A stretch of DNA of 64,000 bases from Eupeodes corollae (taxonomy: Eukaryota; Arthropoda; Insecta; Diptera; Syrphidae): contig NC_079147.1 in the NCBI RefSeq assembly GCF_945859685.1, forward strand, positions 210,617,578-210,681,577. The letters run 5' to 3'. The notes beneath the pieces are model-generated. The model did no database searches and had not been told where the DNA came from. It was given only the letters and a program-made list of their open reading frames with translations. This document shows, piece after piece, positions 11,483-23,640 of this stretch. The first letter of the stretch is position 1, and every line of letters begins with the position of its first letter. Position numbers and translations under genes: made by a program.

Positions 11483-12108
11483 GGGGCCTGATTATGAATT
11501 TCGCGGCAAATCGTTTTCAATTCGACGTTTCAAATTCGACTCGCGTCGTATTTCCTTATTAACCAATTCGCGGCGAAGCGAAAATAGTTCTTCCTATATT
11601 CCAGTGATTTGACACTTTTGGTTTGACTTTTTCTTCCTCTATTCCAGTGATTTGACACTTTGGTTTGACAGCTTTCCACAAATTTTGTTTTGTTTTCATT
11701 GAATTTGTTAAATTTGCGGTGATTTCTCCAATAAACAATATTAGATTTAAAAAATGGGATGAATTTGTTGCAAGAAAAATAACTCCATAAACCCGACGAG
11801 AGCCAAAAATTGATGTCGATTTGTTTGCTTGTTTTTATCGTTCCTTGTATGAATTTTATATCTTATTGTGGATTTTGGATAATTTATAAGAAAATTAAAA
11901 TAAAGCTAACTCACATTTTTATCCACGAAATCGAACAGTGATTAATAATAAACCCTCTTGCAACTCGCCAGCAAACATTATGACATTTCAAATTCGCCTT
12001 CGAATTCGTTAATTGGTCGAATTCAAAACGAAGAAGGCGAAATCGAAAGCAATAATTGAAAAATGGCAAACTCGAAAAACAATTTGCCTCGAGCCTCATA
12101 ATCAGGCC
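11483..12108. mobile_element. MITE with GGCCTGATTATGA ends (626 bp)
   Basis: The left end GGGGCCTGATTATGA matches the inverse of the right end TCATAATCAGGCC, and the similarity continues inward as (C/A)GGCAAAT(C/T)GTTTT. The flanks show TCA on both sides (11480-11482 and 12109-12111), a likely 3-bp target duplication. No transposase is encoded. The 3-bp duplication and G-rich end suggest a PIF/Harbinger-type non-autonomous element; the superfamily is an inference. It contains a tandem 41-43 bp duplication (11589-11669). Confidence 0.8.
11589..11669 (+). repeat. Tandem duplication of about 41 bp inside the MITE
   Basis: TTCTTCCTATATTCCAGTGA plus TTTGACACTTTTGGTTTGACT is followed directly by a second copy differing at a few bases (TTCCTCTATTCCAGTG..., GGTTTGACA). 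The copies are adjacent, so this is replication slippage or unequal exchange inside the element. Confidence 0.75.
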
Positions 12109-12111
12109 TCA

Positions 12112-14720
12112 GTTTTCAGTTGAATGAGAGAGATTTTCTTTGACGTACTTTCCAGTCAACTGGTAAATCGGATACTATAAATTTGCCCTACTTTCAAGTC
12201 CCTTATGTCGTCTGAACCTGTCCATTGAAAGGTAAATTTTGACAGCTTTACTAAAGGAAATTGTACGTTAGAGTAACCTAACGTAGGATAATTAACATAC
12301 AATTTAAATTCATACATTCAGGCGATTGTTTCTCTCACTGCATGTAATTCATATTTAAAGAACATTTTTTGACATCGTCAAGAGGCATCTTTTACCTTCC
12401 ATATCTATTTAGCATTTTTTTTGACAATATGAATATTAAGTAAGTCCTCCCCAGGAGATAGCTATTATCATAATGGCTAAGGAAGTTTCTACGAGTTGTT
12501 TTTTTTTTTCAAGGAAAAGCAAGTAAATGTAAAATTGTATATGGTTTAATTCAACATTTTCGGTTTTGTTATAGAACTTCTTTGAACGGAGAATTTTGAT
12601 CGTGACTTCTCTTCGTCATCACATATTTTTCTGATAGACATGGTTGATTGTTTTACAAATGAAATATCAATACATTATTAAAAATGGCTATCCTTAAGTT
12701 ATTACAGCTTTTAAGTAGTATTAAAGTCTCTTGGATTATTAAAATTTGTATCACCAAATTCATCAGAATTTTGGGGATTCTAATTTTGAGGAACACGTAG
12801 CAATATCAAAGCATTTGTGTTTCAAAGTTGATACAAATGTATTTTGGTCTTTTAAATACACTGTGACTAAAGCCAATTCCGAAAATTTTGTAACGGTATT
12901 ATCTAGTTTGAAAATTAAACTCTAAAGTTACTTACAAAATTATAATTTTTTTTTTCAAAAATAAGCTTTATTTCAACTTATTGTTTTGCCCCAGACTTTT
13001 GTGTTTTGTAAAAATTGTTTATTCTTGACGGTTATCTACATTTAAAAATAAAAAAAAAACAAACAAAACAAAAATTGAGACTGGATTGTAAGTAAACACA
13101 AAAACTTTCGTCGTTATAATGCTTGTTGGCTTAATTTTTTATTGAAAACAAACAATGAGCTTTTGTTATTTGGTTTTCATTTTTTTACGAAGTGAAAAGT
13201 AAAGAAAAATAATAAATTGGCAGTATTAAAATAAAATATAAAACAAAACAAATACCGAATATTGATTAGGTAAATTTTGGTTTTTAGTTTTTGTTTAATC
13301 AAACTAAACAATATAAAATAAAAATACAAAACAAATTTACTTTTATTTCGGAAATGAAAATAATATTTATTTTAATATTTTATTAAAATAATTAATTTTT
13401 GTATTTATTTAATTAATATATAAATCATTTAACTGATTTCTATTTATTGAATTTATTTTCATTGTTTAATATTGATTTTACTTAAATTAAAAAGAATGGA
13501 AGAATTTATATAACAACACAATTATATATTTTAAATACTATATAATGTGAAAATATATAAAACGAAATATAGATTGTAAATAAAGAAAGAGGACAGAGGA
13601 ATAAATTATAAATAAACAAAAACAAACTAAAAATGAAAGCAAAATACACAACAACTTGATAATAGATTAGAGGATTTGTATTAATTTTTAAGTAAAACAT
13701 TAAAGAAAAGAAAAATATATTATACTATTATTTGATTTCATATTAATTTGAATTTAAACGATGAACTTAGTTAACTAACGAAAATAAAATATTATAATGA
13801 AAAACAAAATAATTTAATGCGGATTTTTATTCACTTAGTCTGTTTTTTATAAGATTTGCAAAAAATTTGTGTGTTTAGATCTCTCCAAATACTGATTGTT
13901 GAAACATTGAACATCCAATAGGAAACAAATGCAAGTAACCTATTACCTGGTCTCTTACACAAGTATTCGACTTTAAAACTTCGTTTTGTTCCACTTTTCG
14001 ATAATGGCAATGGAAGCCAATTTCATCTCTCCGACTTATGTCGTCTAACCTTATCTTTTGGTCTTTCTTTGAAGGTCTTAGGTTTATTGCGATTCTAAGA
14101 CGTATTTAATAATAGTCTTGAGCTTGATGAGATATTTTTTCCAATCATTCAGCAAACAATCGTATTCCGATATGATTGTGATTTAAAAGTTCTTTGAGCT
14201 GATGTCGAGAACATTAATAGGGTTCGAACATTAAAACAAAAAGTTGATGTTTTTTTGTTTCTTCTTCCTTATGCAATGCAATAACACATTTCAAAAGGCG
14301 TTGAAAATGAATTGTTATTTTTTCAAAGAAGTTGGAAATGATTTATTAATGAAGAATAAATAAATACGATACAAAATACTTTTTTTTTACAAAAAATAGT
14401 TTATTATATACTTATACTTGATTATTATGAAAAATAATATTTAATTCTCTTAAAAAATAATTTATTTTCATTTATTTTAACGAAAATTAACCTAAAAAAA
14501 AAATAAAAGTAATAAAATAGAATAAATATTTCAATGGAATGATAATTATTTATACATAATAAATGTTGTGTAACTTCTAAATTAAAGATTAATAAGTCTT
14601 TTCTGGTAACAAATGGAATGATCATCAGTAGTTCACAATATTAGTTGTGGCTCCAGTCCACGCACGTGTTCTCAATTGTTTGTCTTTTATCTAAATCTTA
14701 TTTTATTCTAATTCTAATTC
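12112..14720. other. AT-rich intergenic DNA between the convergent genes
   Basis: No gene or conserved protein fragment was found. The region includes long A/T runs (13000-13800) and presumably holds the 3' UTR end of the - strand Myb/SANT gene. Several TTTATT hexamers (AATAAA on the - strand), for example at 14399-14404, could serve as its polyadenylation signal, but none stands out. Confidence 0.45.
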
Positions 14721-15613
14721 CTATTCATCTCTTGCCATTGATAATTCTTGGTTGGTAGAAAACATTCGTCTCGCACCATCTAACAATAATTTAGTTTGAT
14801 CTTCGAAACACCGCAGAAGCATGGCATCCTGTTGCTTCTGGAATTCGTGTTCTGATTTGGCTAAATCCATTTGTTGCTTAAAGAAATCATCGATCATTTC
14901 ACGTTGAATTTCTCGCAATGATGAACTCATCTCTCGCATGGCTTTGCCATAGGTCACGAAGGGAATGCGTGATGTTTCGGGTGGTGATTCTCGTGGGTCA
15001 TCTTCGTCGGAAATTTTTGAATTTTTCGAACTTGGAGCTGGTGATTGGGTGCCTTCAGAGAGATCTGGAATGTGTAGACGCTTCTTTCTTTTACGCAATG
15101 TAAGCACTGGAATCTTCTTAGACCGGTATTCGTTTTGAATGGGCTGTGAATCGACTTGATGTTGATTGTGATGAAGATGATGATTTACTTGTGCCATTTG
15201 GGAAATTTGTGGTTTAGAAGGAAGTTGAATTTTCATAAATGGTATTTGCTTAAGCGGTGGTGGATGTGGTGTATCTGATTGTGTTGACAATGGCAGGTAT
15301 GTAGGCGGTGTATATCTATGAAGAGGAGGCATAAGCGGATCAATCATGGAACTATCCACTCCATCCATGGAATCACCATTTGTTGAATGTTGAGAATGAG
15401 CCAAGCTTGAGATTTCAGGTACTATCGGTAAATTATCATCTTCTTGTTGTGTAGACGGAGATTGCGATGACGGTGACGGTGATGGAGGTGGGGAAGTAAG
15501 TTCTGGTTTAACATCTGGGTATTGTTGGGAATTCGAATTAGAAGGTTCATCATGTACGTGTTCATGTGGAAAGGATGCATCAGCTGCTGAGTTGTTATTA
15601 TTGTTTTCATAAT
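14721..15613 (-). CDS. Myb/SANT-like gene, coding exon 2 (coiled-coil C-terminus)
   Basis: Starts by completing a Gly-to-Asp junction codon (G plus AT gives Asp) and reads YENNNNSAADASF, then Pro/Ser-rich sequence (ELTSPPPSPSPSSQSPSTQ), HHLHHNQHQ, a basic LTLRKRKKRLHIP segment that may be a nuclear localisation signal, and a charged helix to the end (SMARDE). The frame is open across 893 bases in otherwise stop-rich DNA, strong evidence that it is coding. Confidence 0.9.
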
Positions 15614-18600
15614 CTAAAATAAAAGTAAAAGGACAGGTTTTTTATTTAGTTTTCAAATTACAATTCTGTGTTGTAAATTGGAATTTGAAATATATTGATT
15701 TTTGGTATAATTTATTTTTTTAAGAAATTTGAAGACAATTTTAAATAAAGTCAAAAATAAAAAAACCAAAGTATTCTTAAAAAAAAAAATATTAGAAAAA
15801 ACTATGTAACGACGAGTTTTTGAGTGTAAATATGAATATACTTAAAAAAATACTAAACATAAAGTAATCACATAATAAATTCTTAGCATTTTTTAAAAAC
15901 TGACAAACAAAATCCAAATAATTTTACAAGTTATGTAATATTTGAACTCAACAAAATTGAGAAGCGCTCCAAAAGACTCTTCTATTAGTACTAGTTAAGT
16001 AAGGTCAAAAGGATTCATTTTTTTTTACCACTAAAGTTTCAAAATAAACCCTTTCGGACTTAGCGTCTGATATTCTGATATGGTCATAAGAAAAATATTA
16101 GTCATAGGTTAAACGACAATGGACATTTTGGCCACCGTTCCAATAAAATTCAGTGTGATGTAATTTATAAGGATTTATATATAAACATAATCACAATATT
16201 ATCGTTAAATAAAAAAATGATTCCTGTGTTTTCGTTTTGTATCATATTTCTTAAACCTTACGCCCTAGTACGCCCTAAGCGTTAGTGACGAGGTTTCACC
16301 TTTGTACCCTCCTCTACCCTTTGTTTTCACCTCTGACCCCTGTGACCCTAATGGACTTTGTTACCCGCTTTATACGTTGACATGTGGTCATACACTGGAT
16401 TGACTGTTCTGCTACTCAGATGCAACAGCAAAATCGTAACTGTGTGATGAGGCTTTTACCACGCAAGACACAACTCCACTTATTGACAGGCGATCTGTCA
16501 AGATCAAGACCAGAGTCATGAGTCAAGAGTAATGTAAAAACATGCTGATTTGGAGGTTTGTGTACTAATATTATTTTTTATTAGTGGGCCCTACCGTCTC
16601 ATATCTTTAAGCAAAGCTTTTAATATATGCCTTTATAAGGTTTTGAATCATTGGGATGAGTATTTTTTTTCATTCGATACCAAAAAAACTGTCAAAAAGT
16701 GTTTGAGGAGACAGCTGAACTCTTACATAAACCAATCCAGCATAAGCCGTTTTGGACGTTAAGCTCACACAAAACTACTTGAGCGTCATCAGACCGTGCT
16801 TTTTTTATTGTTCTATCTATCTTACCTTTTACTCGTCCACAGATTTGTATGGGAGAGTGGAAAAGAGTATGTTTAACCTGAACGGTTGAACGGATTTCAA
16901 TGAAATTTGGCAAACATGTTAAGATTGGTCTCATACATGCTTGGTAAAAATTTGGCCAAGAAAAAAATATTAGAAAAAAAGTTTGAGGGTTTTGATGGGA
17001 GAGCGGAAGAAAGTCTGTAAAATCTGAACTATTAAACGAATTTTAATAAAAATTTTCACACATGTTAAGAGGTTTTTAATGTTATATTTAAATACAAGTT
17101 TTTTTAGTAAAATCTTAACTTTTTATTTTGAACAAAATATTATTATTATTATATACAATAAATAAATAGATAAATAAATACAAAAAATAAATAAAAAACA
17201 ATTATGAAGTAGTCATTTTATAACGCTAGCGTCTGCGCTCATTTGAAGTATTTTCTTTTTTGCCTGTGGCCTTAAACCTGTTATTATTGGATCTGAGTAT
17301 ATGAGTATATGATACATCACATCTTCATTCGTTGCAATTCGGCTGCAATTTCTCAAATGAAACCTGCGGTAGGCTTTATAATCCTTATTTCGGCATTCTT
17401 AGGCTGCCTCGGAGAGCGGAAAAGCACAGCTTTTAATTATTTCTTCTTTATGGATCAAAACCTTATGTACGGTTGCTGGCATATTGTACCATTTATATTC
17501 CTTAACACAAAGTTATGCAGTTTCCCACATGTGTCATATAATTTAAAATATCATAAAACTTTATTGTTTTTCGTGTGTTGTTTTCAAGAATATTGAATTC
17601 AAGTTTAACAATTTTCAGGCAGAAATAAATGGTTTCTCAAAAGTCGAAATTCTCAGACCTGGGTCAATGTATTAATTTTGTTTTATTTTTAAAATAAAGC
17701 TCGACATTTTTTCTTAAAATAATGTGCTTAACCAGTTCATTCTGACAATCAATCTTGTTGGTAAACCGATTCAGTGAAACATTTTTGATCATAACTTCCA
17801 CATCTGCACGTATCTGCAGCTGTTTCTGTGCTTTAACATGAATGTATGGAGCATATGCTGGCATACTTAAAGTTACAAAAAACCATTTTTTCCTAGTACT
17901 AAAGCTTTAGACTACTTATAGAAGGTACATTTTATAAATAATAATTTTTTTAGAATATCGAAAATAGACCAATTAAATTATTTAAGAAGCTAGAGAATTT
18001 ATTTAAAGGAACTTCGAAAAAAAACATCTCAAAATTTGTTGAAAATACGGTTCACGAATTAGTAAAATTATTTTTCAACTTTTAGGGCTTGTATGAACAT
18101 ACAATATACATATATGTTAAAAATACTTTTAAATCATACGCTCGGGTTATCTAAGAGTAATTAAACATAAAGTTTAAAAGGATTAAAATTATTTTTTTCC
18201 GCTCTAATGCCGTTTTAATGATATAATGACTCATCACTGTTGGAACGGGGACCATAGCCCATTCTCCTTTAACCGAATGGTAAAATCGTCCAAAAATTAA
18301 AGAATCCGACGGATACTGTTAATTGTCGAACTAACCCTTTTTTATATTTTCAACATAAGTTTCAAATAATGCCACACAAGAAATGCTGACAATTTTCCAA
18401 ACATTTCAAGCTTAACATTTTAAAATTAACTTGTCTATTGAATACTAGAAGACATATGTATGTAGTTGTCCACATAACTGGTGTTTTTGTATTGTTTTAG
18501 GTATATTACTAGTCCAATTTGACAGTTGTGACTGACGTCTGAACAACGCTTCAAAATTTAGTAAAAGAAGTTTTTCGCATAAACTAATTTTGTTTAGCTA

Positions 18601-21600
18601 TGAAGCTCACTTCTGGTTGAATGAAAAAAAACTGACTCATTTGAAGTGATGATAATCCTAAAGTGTATAGTGAGACGAACACTTATGTACATTTGGTGCG
18701 TTTTAAGGATTTGTGAAATCATTGGCTTACGAACGTTACAGTCAATGGTGAGCCATAATTACTGATTTGAATATCCATGATGTGCAACAAGACAACACCA
18801 TAACATGTCACACAGCTCGTGGTTAATTTGATTTATTAAACCATTAGTAGAAACATAGTTTGACTTGACGGAGCCGTGAATTGGCCTCCAAGATGTTGCG
18901 ATTTACTCCATTTAACTAATTTGTATGGGGATGTGTGATGTAACTTGTCTAAATTACGTCCGAGCCAGTCGCAAATGTTATATATATGTACATACGTACA
19001 CGTGTCAAAAATAATATTTTGATTATAATGCTAGAAGATTTTCTTTCTTTTCATGTCAATTTAAAAAAAAAATCATTTTTGTTTTATTCCATTTCAAAGT
19101 ACTATACTTCTTTAAAAAAAAAACACACTAATGTACCTGCATACTTACGCCCGGGCGCCAATTTAGAACCATAATTAAACGGATTTCTACCACTTGTTAG
19201 CCTTATGCAAATTATATTTTATCTAATCCACATTTTTGCTATTAAAAGAACGTTGATTTGATTTCGATCATGATAATCGGAAAGTTAAATATATTAGGGT
19301 GTACTTACGTAATTTTTTATCATAGGTATAAAATTATTGTGAAGGTAATTTAATTTATTGTTCGTTCGAGCTGCTTGATATTTTAAAAAATCATAAATTA
19401 AATAACATTAATTTGAAGTTGATAGCGTGTTTTTTTTGTATCAGTTAAACTAAATTTATTTAAAGTCGAAATGTGTTTTTGCTAGTTTTTACTTATGAAT
19501 GACGAAAAAGGAATTTCAAACATACAGACGTACTAACGTACACGCAATGCACTCACATTGCTCTAAAGACCATAAGTTTAGATTCTTGGGACCTTGAAAC
19601 GTCCGAGAAATGTCAAAATTATCAATTCAACAAATGCTACCTTTTACAATTACTTCCTATCAGAAGTTTAAAAAATATATATCTAGGGTTTATAAATTTA
19701 ATTTTGTACCTATAGAGGGTGTTTTTTTCAGAACTTTGAAATTTAATGAATTAAAGATGATTCTTTTTCAAATAGCCATGAAATGTACTTTATTCGAAAG
19801 AGAATCATTTGGCAGCATAACTAACTTTATAGCTAAATAAAAATGGGATCGTCAGCAATCTTGTTTTGGACCCATTCACCGCACATACATACACCTTGCT
19901 AGGTTATCCTGTGGCTTCAATTCTTGTAATATTAAACCAATCTAAAAATAAAATACCTGACAATTGAAAAATGGCTGCCAGGTCAAATAATATTACCAAA
20001 TTAAATTTCTATGCCTCTATAAAAAAACACCCGTTACTTACTAAGAACTCTCAAAATGATTTCCTCAGAAAACTCAAAATCTTAAGCAACAAACAAACTT
20101 CTTATTGTAGGTACATATTTCTTTTCTTCATGCTTCATTATAACAACAATCACTCGTAATTTATATTCATTAATGAAAATTAGAATACCTAGTAAATAAA
20201 AAACAATTAAGAACATGAAAGTATACGTGGTCTCTAATACTTTTTTGTTTTATACAAATAATAAATGATGAATTAATCTTCACACGCATAAACAATACTC
20301 TTACTTCATAAACCTATCTATAACCCATATATTATTTTAAACAAATATGGTTTCCGTTTAAAAATAAAGTGATTCATAATATTTAAGATAAAAGCGTAAG
20401 CCGAAAACTCAAAAAACACGGCCAGATATCTCACTATACGCATAACCAATACCAAGAATATAAGGAGAAAATAAAAACAACAACATTTGCAATCAAAGCA
20501 CACACGCCTCTCAATATTGTAGCAAAAAACCACCTGTTGCCATTCAAAAAAAGCTTATGTCTAGGTATACATTTGTACGAAAGAACTCTCATTTCAAACA
20601 TACATAGGAATAGCTTCCTATTGAAGTTCTAATTTATGTATGGCCAAAGACGAAGGTAATTTGAATTTCCTCAACATTTCTTGGTAAACACGTACCTAAC
20701 TATATTTAATTCTCTCTTATCGAATTCTCTTTTGATTCTTGGGAAAACAAAAATCACCAACCCTCAAAATTCAAAGAGTCCTATAGTCAGACTCATGTAC
20801 CTACCCATAGCCAATGTTTCCATGAATCCAAAAAATTACAAACAACAAACTGGTTATCAAATAAAAATATAAATAATGTCTACCTGTCTGAATTTACATC
20901 GAAAATAAGAAAGATAGGTATTTCCTACACACAAGTCTTACGCATATACACAGTACGAAAACAAACATAAGAGATTACCAACCTTTCTTATAAGGTATTC
21001 GAATCGAACCCTAAAAAAAACTATACTCAGGCTCACAATCCCTATCTTCATATTGGTAAATACTCTCGCTCTCCCTTTGGCATACCTAATAGCCCATGTA
21101 TAGTACGTACAGACCTATTATTTCAAAGATCCACAAAAAACATAAAAAGACTCGAAAATAGAACTCACTTCAATACCTGCGAGCAGAATTATTCCATTAC
21201 TTCCCATACCTATAAATTTACCTGTAGGTGTAACTTTCGAGATACGATAAACCAGATTCAGATTCACCCTATACGAGCGTAATAATTAATTTCAAATGCA
21301 CAAGCAACAAATCCGCATAAAGAGAAATCCATAAATTACTCGTATATTATGTACTTAATTCAATTTGGAGGCAAATGACGAAAAAAAAATATTTTAAAAT
21401 ATACAAATTTCAAAAACCACCACCTTTTTCTCAAACCCACAATTCCTACAAGTAGGTATATACTTCCAACTTACATACCTAACTAAATATTCTATTTACA
21501 TAATAAAAAATTCCATACGCAAAAATAAAATACCTATATGAACTATAATATTCTCCAAAACTCACCATCATCAATGGGTTCATCCTTTACCACCCCCAAT

Positions 21601-22475
21601 CGATATCCAAAAATAGGGTGTTGCATACCGAAACCATTAGTATCCTCTTCGTGCTTAAACGACGACCGAAATCCATTTTTGAATTTATTCCTTCGCATTC
21701 CAATTCCACCGAATCCATTTAAATCAGCTGCATAATTTCTCCCGCCATTAAATAACGTATTCGCCATCGTCGTCGGTGTGGATGTCGACGATGACGACAA
21801 ATTTAAGCTGCCCTGTACATTCGATATAACCGGCAAATATCCATCGTTACTTCCTGTTGTCGATGCGGACGCATTCATCATCTCATAACCACCACCACCA
21901 ACACCACAAATGTCACTCATCATCATGTTACCATTGACGTTACCGTTGCTATTACTGTTACCGTTACCTATACCGCCACCTCCATCATCATAATCACCGC
22001 CATCGTATGATGACATTGAACCGTCATTTTGAAATTCAGCCGTTAAAAGCTCATCGAGCGATTCATAAACTTCTAACGGTATTATCTTGGGTACTTGGTG
22101 CACGCGGCGTGACGTCATGTAGGTCGATTTCAAAAATTTCCATTTTGTCCAGATTTGTTGAAAGTTCTTTTTGCGAAAGCCGCGATCGAACATTTCCTTC
22201 TCGACGCGGCGAAAAACCGCTTCACTGCGTACGGTCTTGTCATTGAGTAGCGGTAATAGTTTTTTCTCTCGTATTATTTGCAAAACGGTTAGCATTTCCT
22301 GTTCACGCCAAAGGTTGCGTTCTGGTTTTTCAGAACGGCCAGTTAATGCCACTGGTGGTGTTGTTGTTGTTGTTGTTGTTGCTGCTATTGGTGTACTAAG
22401 TGATGTTGTGCTCATTTCAGCAGCAATTGCTGATGGTGTTGGCGATGGTAATGGCAGTATTGGTGTCATCATCAT
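14721..22475 (-). CDS. Myb/SANT-like DNA-binding protein, two coding exons, 600 aa
   Basis: The exons join as 22475-21566 and 15613-14721 (910 + 893 = 1803 bases, 600 residues plus TAG). The donor GTGAGT at 21565 and acceptor TTTTAG ending at 15614 are canonical and in matching phase. An in-frame stop lies two codons before the first ATG, so translation starts at one of three consecutive Met codons. After a Pro/Ser/Thr-rich N-terminus, residues of about 48-150 form a trihelix/Myb-SANT-like (MADF-type) domain: RNLWREQEMLTVLQIIREK, then FRKKNFQQIWTKWKFLKSTY. A Gly/Asn/Asp-rich linker, a Pro-rich middle, a basic patch (LRKRKKR) and a helical C-terminus (MREMSSSLREIQREMIDDFF onward) follow, suggesting DNA binding plus oligomerisation. 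It probably acts as a nuclear transcription regulator; I do not recognise the exact orthologue. Confidence 0.9.
16260..16355. repeat. CCCT-rich patch in the Myb/SANT intron
   Basis: ACGCCCTAGTACGCCCTAAG is followed by repeated TACCCT, GACCCCTGTGACCC units. It is a locally C-rich degenerate simple repeat in an AT-rich intron. Function unknown. Confidence 0.35.
16851..17075. repeat. Two-copy diverged tandem repeat (unit about 146 bp)
   Basis: GGGAGAGTGGAAAAGAGT at 16851 recurs as GGGAGAGCGGAAGAAAGT at 16997. Both are followed by CTGAACGGTTGAACGGATTT or CTGAACTATTAAACGAATTT and by an AATTT(G/T)...ACATGTTAAGA end. Two copies spaced 146 bases apart with clear divergence suggest an old dispersed or satellite-like repeat, not a gene; the short - strand frame across it is not convincing. 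Confidence 0.65.
17100..18655. other. Intron DNA, no gene seen
   Basis: AT-rich sequence with a TAAATAAATAGATAAATAAA-type run near 17157-17180. A 95-residue + strand frame at 17309-17596 has a hydrophobic stretch (VGFIILISAFLGCLGE) but no start context, homologue or splice support that I can recognise. Confidence 0.4.
18670..18970 (+). mobile_element. Mariner transposase relic (DD41D-type), C-terminal half
   Basis: The + strand reads ERYSQW, AIITDLNIHDVQQDNTITC, HTARG, FDLLNH, RSRELASKMLRFTPF and FVWGC with several stops. These align with ERYR, MWFQQDGATCHTA, DLL, RSCDLTPLDFFLWG of IS630-Tc1-mariner transposases. The second catalytic Asp is kept (QQD) and the third is replaced by Asn. It lies inside the intron of the Myb/SANT gene, antisense to it. 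Confidence 0.7.
18975..21565. other. Remaining intron DNA, no gene seen
   Basis: AT-rich, with many short TACCTA-type segments between 20640 and 21540. No exon, RNA gene or element could be supported. Confidence 0.4.
21566..22475 (-). CDS. Myb/SANT-like gene, coding exon 1 (DNA-binding domain)
   Basis: Encodes the first 303 residues plus one base. It contains a run of seven threonines (22354-22386 on the DNA), the tryptophan-bearing helices NLWREQEM and IWTKWKFLKS of the DNA-binding domain, and low-complexity Gly/Asn segments. It ends DEPIDD before the donor. Reading through the donor would stop after seven further residues, which supports the splice. Confidence 0.9.
22354..22386 (-). repeat. 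Trinucleotide run coding for polythreonine
   Basis: A GTT-rich run on the + strand reads as seven consecutive Thr codons (ACA/ACC type) on the coding strand, near residue 35 of the Myb/SANT protein. It is a likely length-variable site. Confidence 0.7.
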
Positions 22476-23640
22476 TGTGTTATTACTAGTTATAATTTTT
22501 TATCATCGATTCTCAATTTTGCCAGCTTTCAAAAAAATTCGAATTAGAAAACTCAAAAACCCTCATGAAACAAAAAATCACTTGTTAAACGAAAAACTTC
22601 AGAGAATCACAAAACCAAGCAGCCAAGAGAGCGAGCGAGCAAGCGAGAGAGAAAGAGACGTCAACGTCAACGCTCACGGCTCACGACGACACGACAATGA
22701 GGACGAGGGCGAAAGCGAAGGCAAAGGCGAAGGCGAAGACGACGACGACGTTCAAACGAAACGAACGAACCTACACCGTCAGCGATTATTTCAATACTGT
22801 CAGTTTCAACACACACCAAAACTGTTCCAGCAACCAGCTCTGCCAGCCAAGCCAGAAAACAGAGCACATCAAAGTACATACCCAAGTATAGAGTGTTGTT
22901 GTTGTTGCTGGTTTGGTTTTGGTGCTGTATTTTTATATTTTATATTTTTCATACTACAACTGCCTCACTCAAAATCTCCATCGAATTGGAAATGAATGGC
23001 GAGGCGATTATGAGCGAGCTTGTTGTACGAACGAAAGAGGAGATAAACGCGCAAACACCAAGTATTCAGTATTATTCACATTTACGAGCGACGACGCTGC
23101 TGCCGTTAATGTCAAAAACCCTCATTGATTGAAGTCAACTCGATTCTATACCTTACTCTACTCATAGCTCATACAACATCAACATAGCTTATAAATGAGC
23201 TACAACAAACGTAACGTTCATCGTCGTTTTCAATTCGTTGACGCGTCGTCGTCATCATCAACATCGACATCGAAATTTATATTAAAAACAAAAAACTTAA
23301 CTTATTCTTTGGTACCTATCGTTCGTAATATCGTCGTCGTCATTTAAAAAAATTGTCTTGAGAAGAAAAAGTTCGACTACAAAGTGGTTAGCGGCAGCGG
23401 TGGAGGGTGATTGTGTGCTGGTTTTTCGTTTTCGTTATTTCACGAAAACGTGTCTTGGAACTTGGAATCTCTGAAAAACCAGCAACAATCTGAGAAACAG
23501 AAAAACCTCTTAATTCAATTCAATTCAACGAAGAAACGAACGACGAACCAACAAACGGGGCAAACCATCATCAGTTGTTTCAGTATCAATACCAACATTT
23601 CAGAGCCGTAGTCAATGAAATTATAATTAATCACCTTTAA
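22476..23640 (-). promoter_or_regulatory. Presumed 5' UTR/promoter region of the Myb/SANT gene
   Basis: Low-complexity GAGCGA, GGCGAA and GACGAC repeats (22625-22755) and CGTCGTC runs (23215-23345) occupy the kilobase upstream of the start codon. The composition is much richer in GC than neighbouring DNA and resembles fly 5' leaders. Short frames on both strands here are repeat-driven. The transcription start itself is not identified. Confidence 0.4.

Noticed and set aside
22171..22995. 274-residue + strand frame opposite the Myb/SANT exon
   Set aside because: It is the antisense shadow of the real exon and continues into GAC/GAA simple repeats.
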